Assembly: GCA_030040475.1 (NCBI GenBank)
Contig: JASHTQ010000083.1
Span: forward strand, 1 to 5,014
Source: Streptosporangiaceae bacterium
Lineage (GTDB): Bacteria > Actinomycetota > Actinomycetes > Streptosporangiales > Streptosporangiaceae
Direction: 5' to 3'
DNA length: 5,014 bases
Positions 1 to 5,014 of the stretch are shown one piece after another (position 1 is the first letter of the stretch; the number at the start of each line of letters is the position of its first letter). The notes under the pieces were generated by a model. It saw nothing but the letters and a program-made list of their open reading frames with translations. It was not told the DNA's origin and made no database searches. Made by a program: the position numbers and the translations under genes.

Positions 1-352
1 TCAGGTCGATGCAGCCGAGGTTGATCACCCAGGCCAGCGAGGCCTCGTCGGTGACCACCACCTCGTCCGCGGTCCGGCCGGAGGGAAAGCGGAGCTCGAC
101 GGTCTCGATCCAGTCCGGCCGCTTCTCCGGCGCCCGCTTCTGGAAGAACGCCTCGCCCTCGGCCCCGTGCACGAACCGCTTCAGCGCCATCGGTCGGCCG
201 CCCACCCCGCCCAGCGCCCCGGCGGAAACCGACAGGTAGTACCGCACCAGGTCCAGCTTGGTGATACCGGCTTGGGCGAAGAACACCTTGCTCGGGTTGC
301 TGACCGCCACCTCGCGGCCCGCCAGCGACAGCACCATCTTCGCCTCAGCCAT
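1..352 (-). CDS. LigD-type DNA polymerase/primase (Prim-PolC-like), N-terminal part, cut by left edge
   Basis: Only the first 117 codons are present; the frame is open to base 1. The product resembles the polymerase domain of LigD-type repair enzymes (archaeo-eukaryotic primase superfamily), which add nucleotides, often ribonucleotides, at gaps and broken ends. Visible family-like segments are VSNPSKVFF (residues 17-25), TKLDLVRYYL (31-40), GGRPMALKRF (about 52-61), GEAFFQKRAPEKRPDW (67-82), FPSGRTADE (89-97) and LAWVINLGCIDL (106-117). The catalytic metal-binding Asp motif normally follows this last segment and lies outside the window, so catalytic competence cannot be judged. The ATG at 350-352 overlaps the end of the ligase gene by 8 bases and has a GGGAG ribosome-binding site at 359-363, six bases upstream. 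An in-frame ATG at codon 6 is a weaker alternative. The family call is firm. Assignment to the stand-alone Prim-PolC type, rather than a multi-domain LigD, is inferred from the separate ligase gene next door. Confidence 0.9.
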   Translation of the reverse strand, partial: MAEAKMVLSLAGREVAVSNPSKVFFAQAGITKLDLVRYYLSVSAGALGGVGGRPMALKRFVHGAEGEAFFQKRAPEKRPDWIETVELRFPSGRTADEVVVTDEASLAWVINLGCIDL

Positions 353-1451
353 GCTCTGCTCCCGAAGGCCCTGCTCCCAACGACTGGCCGCCCAGGATCT
401 CCGCGAGGTCGAAGCTGACCGGCTCCTCAAGCTGGGCGTAGCTGCACGATCGCGGCTCGCGGTCCGGGCGCCACCGGACGAACTGGGCGGTGTGCCGGAA
501 CCGCGGTCCCTCCATGTGGTCGTAGCGGACCTCGACCACCCGCTCCGGGCGCAGCGGCACGAACGACAGGTCCTTGTCCGCGTTCCACCGGCTGGCCATG
601 GCCGCCTGCGGGGTCCGCTGGCCGGGCGCGTGCTGCGCCCAGTTCCACGGATGCTGGTCGAAGGTGGTGACAAGCGGCTGCAGTTCCGCGAACAGCGAGA
701 TCCGCCTCTCCATGGCGAACGCGCCGATCACGCCGACGCTGGCCAGCCTCCCGTCGTCGGTGTACAGGCCGAGCAGCAGCGAGCCGATCCGGTCCGGGCC
801 GCTCTTGTGCACCCGGTAGCCGGCCACCACGCAGTCCGCGGTGCGCTCGTGCTTGATCTTCTTCATCACCCGCTTGTCCGGCTCGTACGTCCCCTCGGCC
901 GGCTTGGCGATGAGGCCGTCCAGGCCCGCCCCCTCGAACCGGCTGAACCAGCCGGCCGCCACGCTGCGGTCGGTGGTGGCCAGCGTCAGGTGGATCGGCG
1001 ACCCGACCCCGGCGAGCACCCGCTCGAGCGCGGCGCGGCGCTGCGCGAACGGCGTCTCCAGGTAGCTGTCGGAGCCGAGCGCGAGCAGGTCGAACGCGAC
1101 GAAGTGCGCGGGCGTCTGGGCGGACAGCAGCTCGACCCGGCTGGCCGCCGGGTGGATGCGCAGCTGCAGCGCCTCGAAGTCCAGCCGCCGGCCGGAGGCG
1201 TCGGGCACCACGACCTCCCCGTCGATCACCACCCGCTCCGGCAGCTTGGCGAGGAAGGCGGCGACCAGCTCGGGGAAGTAGCGGGTCATCGGCCGCTCGT
1301 TCCTGCTGCCGATCTCGACCTCGTCGCCGTCGCGGAACACGATCGAGCGGAAGCCGTCCCACTTCGGCTCGAACACGTAGTCCCCGTCGGGTATCGCGTC
1401 GGTCGGCTTGGCCAGCATCGGCGCGACCGGCGGGTTGACAGGAAGATCCAT
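345..1451 (-). CDS. ligC: ATP-dependent DNA ligase, LigC type
   Basis: This 368-residue enzyme should seal nicks in DNA using ATP through a covalent lysyl-AMP intermediate. The adenylation domain comes first: motif I KWDGFR at residues 30-35 with Lys30 as nucleophile, IDGEVV at 76-81, HFVAFDLL at 116-123, LDGLIAK at 177-183, and a motif V segment MKKIKHER at 196-203. An OB-fold domain follows from about 205 to 350, ending in the motif VI-like FRHTAQFVRWRPDR at 318-331. The opening MDLPVNPPVAPMLAK and the overall length match mycobacterial LigC (about 358 residues). No polymerase or nuclease domain is fused. The ATG at 1449-1451 was chosen because the family begins here; a TTG at 1511 would add 20 unlike residues and overlap the upstream gene. 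The only SD-like sequence is a G run one base before the ATG, which is poorly spaced, so translation may depend on coupling to the reductase gene ending 10 bp upstream. The gene's last 8 bases overlap the polymerase gene. Confidence 0.93.
   Translation of the reverse strand: MDLPVNPPVAPMLAKPTDAIPDGDYVFEPKWDGFRSIVFRDGDEVEIGSRNERPMTRYFPELVAAFLAKLPERVVIDGEVVVPDASGRRLDFEALQLRIHPAASRVELLSAQTPAHFVAFDLLALGSDSYLETPFAQRRAALERVLAGVGSPIHLTLATTDRSVAAGWFSRFEGAGLDGLIAKPAEGTYEPDKRVMKKIKHERTADCVVAGYRVHKSGPDRIGSLLLGLYTDDGRLASVGVIGAFAMERRISLFAELQPLVTTFDQHPWNWAQHAPGQRTPQAAMASRWNADKDLSFVPLRPERVVEVRYDHMEGPRFRHTAQFVRWRPDREPRSCSYAQLEEPVSFDLAEILGGQSLGAGPSGAEHG
359..363 (-). promoter_or_regulatory. ribosome-binding site for the LigD-type polymerase gene
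   Basis: GGGAG on the minus strand lies six bases before the ATG at 352-350 and inside the 3' end of the ligase gene. It supports that ATG over the in-frame ATG five codons later, and fits translation coupled to the end of the ligase. Confidence 0.6.
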
Positions 1452-1461
1452 GCCCCCCAGC

Positions 1462-2286
1462 CTAGGCCGGGGCGGCCCACTCCTCGCTGCGCCGCCACAG
1501 CTCCCCGGCAAGCTCCGGCGTCGCCACCTGGCTCGCCGCCCGCTCCGCGCACCTGTCGTAGAACAGCCCGCTGGCCTGCGCCACGTCCGGCGACGTCGCG
1601 CAGTACAGCGACGTCGCCGCGCCCTCGGCCACCGGCAGCAGCCGGCGCGTGATCAGCGGCCGCACCGGCCACGGCACCCGGCGCCACATGTCCGACGCGA
1701 CCACCCCGGGGTGCAGCGCGTACGTGGTCACCCCGGTGCCCGCAAGCCGCCGCGCGAGTTCCTGGCTGAACGCCACGTTGCACAACTTGGAGACCGCGTA
1801 CTCGGGCAGCCCGGTGACGTGCCGCGCGCGCCGCCGCAGCGCCGCGTAGTCGATGCCGCGAGCCGAGTAGTGCGCGTCGCTCGCCACCGTCACCACCCGC
1901 GCGGGCGCGCTGGCCGCAAGGCGCTCGAGCAAAAGAGCGGTCAGCAGGAAGTGCCCCAGGTGGTTCACGCCGAACATCAGCTCGAAGCCCTGCCTGGTCA
2001 GCCCGTGCACCCCGGCCACCCCGGCGTTGTTCACCAGCACGTCAAGCGGCTCGCCGAGCGCGAGAAACGAGGCGGCACACGCCCGCACCGAGTCCAGGTC
2101 GGCCAGGTCCAGCGGCAGGAAGAAGACCGACGAGGACCCGGTCGCGGCCCTGATCGCCGCGGCCGCCTCTTCCCCCTTCGCCGCGGACCGGCACGCGAGA
2201 TAAACCCGCCCCCCATCCGCCGCCAGCCCCTCCGCGGTGGCCCGCCCGATCCCGGTATTCCCCCCAGTAACAAGAAAAGTGCGCAC
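1462..2286 (-). CDS. Short-chain dehydrogenase/reductase (retinol dehydrogenase/protochlorophyllide reductase-like)
   Basis: This 274-residue protein is a classical SDR oxidoreductase, expected to be a soluble NAD(P)(H)-dependent enzyme acting on a carbonyl or alcohol. The Rossmann nucleotide-binding motif TGGNTGIG is at residues 7-14. Arg33 in ACRS, after the second beta strand, suggests NADP(H) preference. LDLADL is at 60-64 on, NNAG at 86-89 and GVNHLGHF at 106-113 with the structural Asn108. Catalytic Ser136 lies in VTVASDAHY, and the YxxxK pair is Tyr163 and Lys167. After LHPGVVASDM (191-200), the C-terminal part has EGAATSLYCATSPDVAQASG and ends in ELWRRSEEW, as in the retinol dehydrogenase-like subgroup. 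The GTG at 2284-2286 is chosen because GGAGGGG lies directly upstream; a TTG at 2304 would place the start six codons earlier and put the ribosome-binding site inside the gene. The stop is 10 bp from the ligase start, so co-transcription is likely. The substrate cannot be inferred; a link to DNA repair is not expected from the family. Confidence 0.92.
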   Translation of the reverse strand: MRTFLVTGGNTGIGRATAEGLAADGGRVYLACRSAAKGEEAAAAIRAATGSSSVFFLPLDLADLDSVRACAASFLALGEPLDVLVNNAGVAGVHGLTRQGFELMFGVNHLGHFLLTALLLERLAASAPARVVTVASDAHYSARGIDYAALRRRARHVTGLPEYAVSKLCNVAFSQELARRLAGTGVTTYALHPGVVASDMWRRVPWPVRPLITRRLLPVAEGAATSLYCATSPDVAQASGLFYDRCAERAASQVATPELAGELWRRSEEWAAPA

Positions 2287-2288
2287 AA

Positions 2289-2295
2289 CCCCTCC
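2289..2295 (-). promoter_or_regulatory. ribosome-binding site fixing the GTG start of the reductase gene
   Basis: GGAGGGG on the minus strand, with the GGAGG core four bases before the GTG at 2286-2284. It is the strongest Shine-Dalgarno match near this gene and decides the start against the upstream TTG. Confidence 0.75.
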
Positions 2296-2305
2296 AGCAA
2301 ACAAC

Positions 2306-2345
2306 GTGGGTCGTTACTGCCCCCAGAGGGGAAGCAACGACCCAC
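2306..2345 (-). terminator. 40-nt hairpin between permease and reductase genes, possible terminator or attenuator
   Basis: The arms GTGGGTCGTT (2306-2315) and AACGACCCAC (2336-2345) are perfect 10-bp inverted repeats. Inside them the stem continues with two more pairs and then four C-G pairs, interrupted by two mismatches (2316/2335 and 2319/2332), and closes on a 4-base loop at 2324-2327. The hairpin begins 17 bases after the permease stop, where a terminator would sit. There is no clear run of T after it on the minus strand, only a mild GTTGTTTG, so it would be one of the U-poor terminators seen in actinobacteria. It is almost symmetrical, so it could fold in either strand. It ends 19 bases before the reductase GTG, leaving little room for a separate promoter. 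Attenuation, an mRNA-stabilising 3' structure or a dispersed intergenic repeat are alternatives. Confidence 0.6.
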
Positions 2346-2362
2346 AATGATGAAGCGAAAGG

Positions 2363-3991
2363 CTACTCGACCGGGATTTCCTTGTTGATGAGGCCGAGGT
2401 CGATGCCCTGGCGGTTACGGATGACGCGGGCGCCCACGTAGATGATGATCGCCAGCACGTACATGGCGCCCATGTAGACGAGCGAGGACGGCTTGTTCAC
2501 GAAGTACAGGTCGTTGGAGAGCCACTCGTAGAGGTTGAAGATCAGCAGCGCGAGCGTGACGACGCCGGCCACCGGCACGACCGGCACGCCGAACAGCTTG
2601 ACCTTGCTGGCCGGCGAGGCGTACCACAGGTCCGGCTTGCGCAGCGGCAAGATGATCACCGCGACCGCACTGAACAGGTACGTCACCGCGATCACCAGCG
2701 TGGCGTCCAGCGTGTAGCTGGCGAACGTGGAGTTGTACGCGTACAGCGCGCTGAGCCCCACGGCCGGCAGCAGCATCAGGATCAGCGAGTAGAACGGCAC
2801 CCGGCGCTTCTCCGAGACCTCAGCCGCCCGGTCCGGCAGCACCCGGTCGAACGCGGCGGCGAAAATCACCCGGGTCGAGGACAGGAACAGGGTCCCCACC
2901 CAGCCGAAGAACCACAGGCTGAGGACCAGGATCAAGACCACCTGGAACGCCGTGTTGTGCACCAGCCAGCCCGCGAACATGAACGGGTACGGCCAGATGC
3001 CGAACTGCGGCGTGGCGTTGTAGTCCAGCGAGTTGAGGTTCTGGTAGAAGCCCCAGCCGACCGTCTTGGCCATCAGCAGCAGGAAGATGATCGTCAGGAT
3101 GACCGTCAGCCACAGGCCGATGAACATGCCCGCGAACACCCGCTTGAAGTCGCTCGCCCCGCGGACCTCGCCGTACAAGGTGGTGCCCCAGTTCGGCCAC
3201 AGGATGAAGAACATCATCGCGGGGACGAGCAGCATCGTCGGCCCGAGCGGGCCGAAGCTGAGCGGCGACGTGCTGTAGCCGGCCTTCACCGCCGCCGCGT
3301 TGGTGGCCGCGTAGGCGTTCTTCACGCCGAACAGCTTGGCCGCCTCGTAGTTGAACGAGCTGATGAAGCTGGCGTGCGAGTTGATCAGCAGCAGGATGAC
3401 GACGACCGCGAAGCCGATCAGGCCGCCGATGAAGCACCAGCGCTGGACCTTCGCGTAGCCCGCCATTCCGATCGAGACCAGCACGCCGGCCAGCGCGATC
3501 GTGATCAGCGTCACGATGAAGATCCCGTTGTGCGTGCCGAACCAGGCCGCCCCACCCGTCGGCCAGGTCCACTTGAGCGTCGCCCACAGCGGCTCGAATA
3601 GCTGGACCGACAGGATGTTGCCGTAGATCGGCGCCCACAGCCACAGGATGAACCACCAGCCTGTCGCGGCCATCACGAAGCCGATTCCGCTGCCCAAGAT
3701 CCTGGTCTGCCAGACGTAATCGCCGCCGGCCCTGGGGATCGTGACCACGAGCCCCGAATAGGCAATGACAAGGAACGAGACCCAGATTCCCGAGATGACC
3801 ACGGCCGTGATCAGCTGGCCCTTCGGGAACGCCGGCCCGGCAAAGGTGAACTCGTAGATGCCGAGCGTCACGAAGTTGGTGGCAAGGCAGGCGTAGATCA
3901 GCGAGTCCCTGACGGACCAGCCGCGGACCAGCCCGGTCGCCTTGCGGAGGAAGAGAGTCGGTCTCTCCTCTCCGAGAGCTCCTGCCGTCAT
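2363..3991 (-). CDS. APC-superfamily permease (amino acid/polyamine/organocation transporter-like)
   Basis: This 542-residue inner-membrane protein is a secondary transporter of the APC type (AA_permease_2-like), probably importing or exchanging amino acids or related amines. About twelve hydrophobic segments can be seen, near residues 31-51, 60-84, 103-130, 156-178, 185-204, 252-267, 285-308, 337-355, 356-372, 400-420, 428-449, 467-487 and 504-522; the two around 337-372 may be one long helix. Family-like signatures are PRAGGDYVW at 86-94 in the loop after helix 2, GEVRGASDFKR at 274-284 after the Pro/Gly-broken sixth helix, and STRVIFAAAFDRVLP at 372-386. Two unusually long loops, about 205-250 and 309-336, are predicted to face outward. 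The ATG at 3989-3991 follows a GGAGG site six bases upstream. The gene stands alone, with a 213-bp AT-rich leader before it and a hairpin after it. The fold is sure; the substrate is unknown. Confidence 0.9.
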   Translation of the reverse strand: MTAGALGEERPTLFLRKATGLVRGWSVRDSLIYACLATNFVTLGIYEFTFAGPAFPKGQLITAVVISGIWVSFLVIAYSGLVVTIPRAGGDYVWQTRILGSGIGFVMAATGWWFILWLWAPIYGNILSVQLFEPLWATLKWTWPTGGAAWFGTHNGIFIVTLITIALAGVLVSIGMAGYAKVQRWCFIGGLIGFAVVVILLLINSHASFISSFNYEAAKLFGVKNAYAATNAAAVKAGYSTSPLSFGPLGPTMLLVPAMMFFILWPNWGTTLYGEVRGASDFKRVFAGMFIGLWLTVILTIIFLLLMAKTVGWGFYQNLNSLDYNATPQFGIWPYPFMFAGWLVHNTAFQVVLILVLSLWFFGWVGTLFLSSTRVIFAAAFDRVLPDRAAEVSEKRRVPFYSLILMLLPAVGLSALYAYNSTFASYTLDATLVIAVTYLFSAVAVIILPLRKPDLWYASPASKVKLFGVPVVPVAGVVTLALLIFNLYEWLSNDLYFVNKPSSLVYMGAMYVLAIIIYVGARVIRNRQGIDLGLINKEIPVE

Positions 3992-3997
3992 GTGTAT

Positions 3998-4002
3998 CCT
4001 CC
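3998..4002 (-). promoter_or_regulatory. ribosome-binding site for the permease gene
   Basis: A perfect GGAGG on the minus strand, six bases before the ATG at 3991-3989. It confirms the start of the permease. Confidence 0.8.
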
Positions 4003-4044
4003 GATTTATCCCTTTATGTCTGGTTGAATGGAGAAGACGGTTAC

Positions 4045-4067
4045 GATCTGTACAGTTTGTATCGATC
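4045..4067. promoter_or_regulatory. imperfect inverted repeat upstream of the permease, candidate operator
   Basis: GATCTGTACA (4045-4054) and TGTATCGATC (4058-4067) form a dyad that matches at 8 of 10 positions around a 3-base centre. It lies in the most AT-rich part of the spacer (23 of 60 bases G+C in 4021-4080) about 55-75 bases before the permease ATG and overlaps both candidate promoters described for this region. Such a site would fit a dimeric repressor, but no regulator gene is visible in the window and the family cannot be named. Confidence 0.35.
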
Positions 4068-4080
4068 TAGCGTAAATATA
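4046..4080 (-). promoter_or_regulatory. candidate promoter of the permease gene
   Basis: Two readings are possible on the minus strand. TATATT at 4080-4075 resembles a -10 box but has no good -35 at the expected distance. Alternatively TTTACG (4076-4071) and TACAGA (4052-4047) are spaced by 18 bases. Either would give a 5' leader of very roughly 45-80 bases and would place the imperfect dyad in or next to the RNA polymerase footprint. The marked fall in GC supports a promoter here; the exact boxes are uncertain. Confidence 0.3.
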
Positions 4081-4167
4081 GAGCTTTCGGCCTCGGCTGG
4101 GTCTGTGATCAGCGGATTTCGATTCCGAACCGTTTCGCAAGGCTGGTTATCGGGGCGCACGATAATC

Positions 4168-4188
4168 AGTGCCGGCCCGGTCGGCACT
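4168..4188 (-). terminator. hairpin after the phosphoesterase gene, probable terminator
   Basis: AGTGCCG (4168-4174) and CGGCACT (4182-4188) form a perfect 7-bp stem around a 7-base GC-rich loop. It begins 16 bases after the phosphoesterase stop on the minus strand and is followed by a moderately AT-rich stretch without a strict T run. The position fits an intrinsic terminator that separates this gene from the permease. Confidence 0.5.
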
Positions 4189-4204
4189 AAAGCGCCCGAA
4201 AGGC

Positions 4205-5014
4205 TCAGCCGTTGACGAGGATGTACCTGGCTAGCTTCCCCTTCTTCTCGTTCAGGTCCAGGACGGCGCCCTGCAGCACCCCGTCGGTATAGGAGCTGCC
4301 CGGGTTCATCGCCAGCGTCCCGCCGAGCTTGCGGACGCCCTTGCTCTCGTGGATGTGCCCGTGCAGCGACAACGCGGGCCGGTACTTGAGGATGGCCTCG
4401 CGCACCGCGACCGATCCCACCGGCTTCATCACCGCGCCGCCGTGAATCGGCCGCATGGTCTCGTCAAGCGCGGGCGCCTCGTCAAGGCCGGTGCCGTACG
4501 GCGGCGCGTGGAAGTTGAAGATGGCCCGGTTCATGTCCGGGATCGAGGAGACTATCGCGTCGATCTTCGTGGCCAGGACGTCCTCGGGCGCCTCCCGGAA
4601 CGTGTTCCAGGGCGTCGGGTTGGTCCAGCCCATCGAGGCCAGGTAGAAGCCGCCGATGTCGAGGATCTTGGCCTCCGCGAAGCTGACGCACGGGGACTGC
4701 TCGATGATGTCGTCGATCTCCCAGATGTCGTCGTTGCCGCCGTTGAGGATGCACGGGATCTCGCCGCCGCGCAGCTTGCCGTCGGCCATGTCGAGCCACA
4801 TTTCCAGGCCCTTGGTCATCTCCTGGGTGAACCGGCGGTCGACGGAGCCGTCCTCCTCGTTCAGGGCATCGAGCTCGTCGAGGGTCATCACGGCCGGGTA
4901 GTACCCGCGGTCGCGGATCCTGCGCTTCATGTCGTCGAGCTCGGCCTGGGTGGACAGCTGCACCCGCTGGCCGCCGAAGCTGACCTCCCAGTGGCCCGGC
5001 GACGCGGTCGTGAT
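4205..5014 (-). CDS. Metallophosphoesterase (calcineurin-like), N-terminus beyond right edge
   Basis: The frame is open from the TGA at 4205-4207 to the right edge, giving 269 visible residues; numbering below starts at the edge. The protein belongs to the calcineurin-like phosphoesterases, two-metal enzymes that hydrolyse phosphomono- or diesters. Visible metal-site elements are GGNDD (92-96) with Asn94, the NFHAPP segment (167-172) with His169, and HGHIH (218-222), followed by MNPGSS (236-241). The first metal motifs (DxH and GD) must lie upstream, outside the window. A GTG at 4963 has no ribosome-binding site and would leave out those motifs, so it is not taken as the start. Asp, not His, follows the Asn, as is tolerated in the YfcE/Icc-related branches. 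A long segment between Asn94 and His169 (TNPTPWNTFREAPED) and RDRGYYP at 34-40 suggest an Icc-related subfamily; from memory of such proteins perhaps 40-60 residues are missing. No signal or membrane segment is visible. The substrate is unknown. Confidence 0.85.
   Translation of the reverse strand: MTTASPGHWEVSFGGQRVQLSTQAELDDMKRRIRDRGYYPAVMTLDELDALNEEDGSVDRRFTQEMTKGLEMWLDMADGKLRGGEIPCILNGGNDDIWEIDDIIEQSPCVSFAEAKILDIGGFYLASMGWTNPTPWNTFREAPEDVLATKIDAIVSSIPDMNRAIFNFHAPPYGTGLDEAPALDETMRPIHGGAVMKPVGSVAVREAILKYRPALSLHGHIHESKGVRKLGGTLAMNPGSSYTDGVLQGAVLDLNEKKGKLARYILVNG

Larger units (their letters stand above)
3992..4204. other. AT-richer spacer between phosphoesterase and permease genes
   Basis: This 213-bp spacer carries, in minus-strand order, the hairpin after the phosphoesterase, the candidate promoter and dyad, and the permease ribosome-binding site. 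A 63-codon plus-strand frame beginning with TTG at 4024 has no ribosome-binding site and no recognisable product, so I see no gene here. The low GC is typical of an actinobacterial regulatory region and does not by itself suggest foreign DNA. Confidence 0.7.

Noticed and set aside
1452..1511. Extended N-terminus of the ligase from a TTG at 1511
   Set aside because: It would add 20 residues unlike the family and overlap the reductase gene by 50 bases; the MDLPV-type start is typical of LigC.
258..1652. 464-codon plus-strand open frame opposite the ligase gene
   Set aside because: Its product is low-complexity, rich in Arg, Pro, Gly and Ala, with no domain, as expected for a frame opposite a high-GC gene. 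The minus strand carries a full set of ligase motifs.
1408..2388. 326-codon plus-strand open frame opposite the reductase gene
   Set aside because: It is another composition-driven shadow: it runs through the SDR gene and the hairpin spacer and shows no recognisable family.
2957..3601. 214-codon plus-strand open frame opposite the permease
   Set aside because: It is highly charged (Arg, Glu, Asp, Gln), which arises from the complement of hydrophobic codons; the permease on the other strand is clearly the real gene.
3992..4204. Possible riboswitch or small RNA in the permease leader
   Set aside because: Beyond the terminal hairpin and the short dyad, I see no conserved riboswitch core or multi-stem pattern; AT-richness alone does not support an RNA gene.
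4024..4215. 63-codon plus-strand frame in the AT-rich spacer
   Set aside because: It has a TTG start with no ribosome-binding site, no recognisable product, and runs through the hairpin and into the end of the phosphoesterase gene.
1..5014. Mobile element, defence island or CRISPR array
   Set aside because: No transposase, integrase, direct repeats, terminal inverted repeats or spaced repeats were seen; gene composition is uniform across the window.

Overview
The window is GC-rich (roughly two thirds G+C in the genes by eye) with strongly third-position GC-biased codons, GTG as well as ATG starts and tight gene spacing. Together with a ligase of the mycobacterial LigC type beside a separate LigD-like polymerase gene, this points to an actinobacterium, probably a chromosomal region. 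I cannot name the genus. I see no tRNA or rRNA gene, transposase, integrase, CRISPR array or tandem repeat.

All five recognisable genes lie on the minus strand, so transcription runs from right to left. In that order they are: (1) a metallophosphoesterase whose N-terminus lies beyond the right edge (4205-5014); (2) a 213-bp AT-richer spacer with a hairpin just after the phosphoesterase stop and a candidate promoter/operator before the next gene; (3) a complete 542-residue APC-superfamily permease (2363-3991); (4) a 76-bp spacer almost filled by a long hairpin; (5) a short-chain dehydrogenase/reductase (1462-2286); (6) an ATP-dependent DNA ligase of the LigC type (345-1451); (7) the first 117 codons of a LigD-type polymerase/primase (Prim-PolC-like), cut by the left edge (1-352).

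The clearest functional unit is the ligase plus polymerase pair. The two genes overlap by 8 bases. In mycobacteria, homologous LigC and Prim-PolC proteins act together in DNA repair, filling short gaps (often with ribonucleotides) and sealing the nick. The dehydrogenase lies only 10 bp upstream of the ligase, so the three genes probably share a transcript, although its chemistry has no obvious link to repair. The permease and phosphoesterase appear to be separate units: each is followed 16-17 bases downstream by a hairpin, and the permease has its own AT-rich leader with an imperfect dyad that may bind a regulator. Their substrates cannot be read from the sequence.

I found no convincing evidence of a wholly new system. 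The points most worth a second look are the 40-nt hairpin in front of the dehydrogenase-ligase-polymerase group, the dyad upstream of the permease, and the coupling of a metabolic reductase to a repair ligase/polymerase pair.
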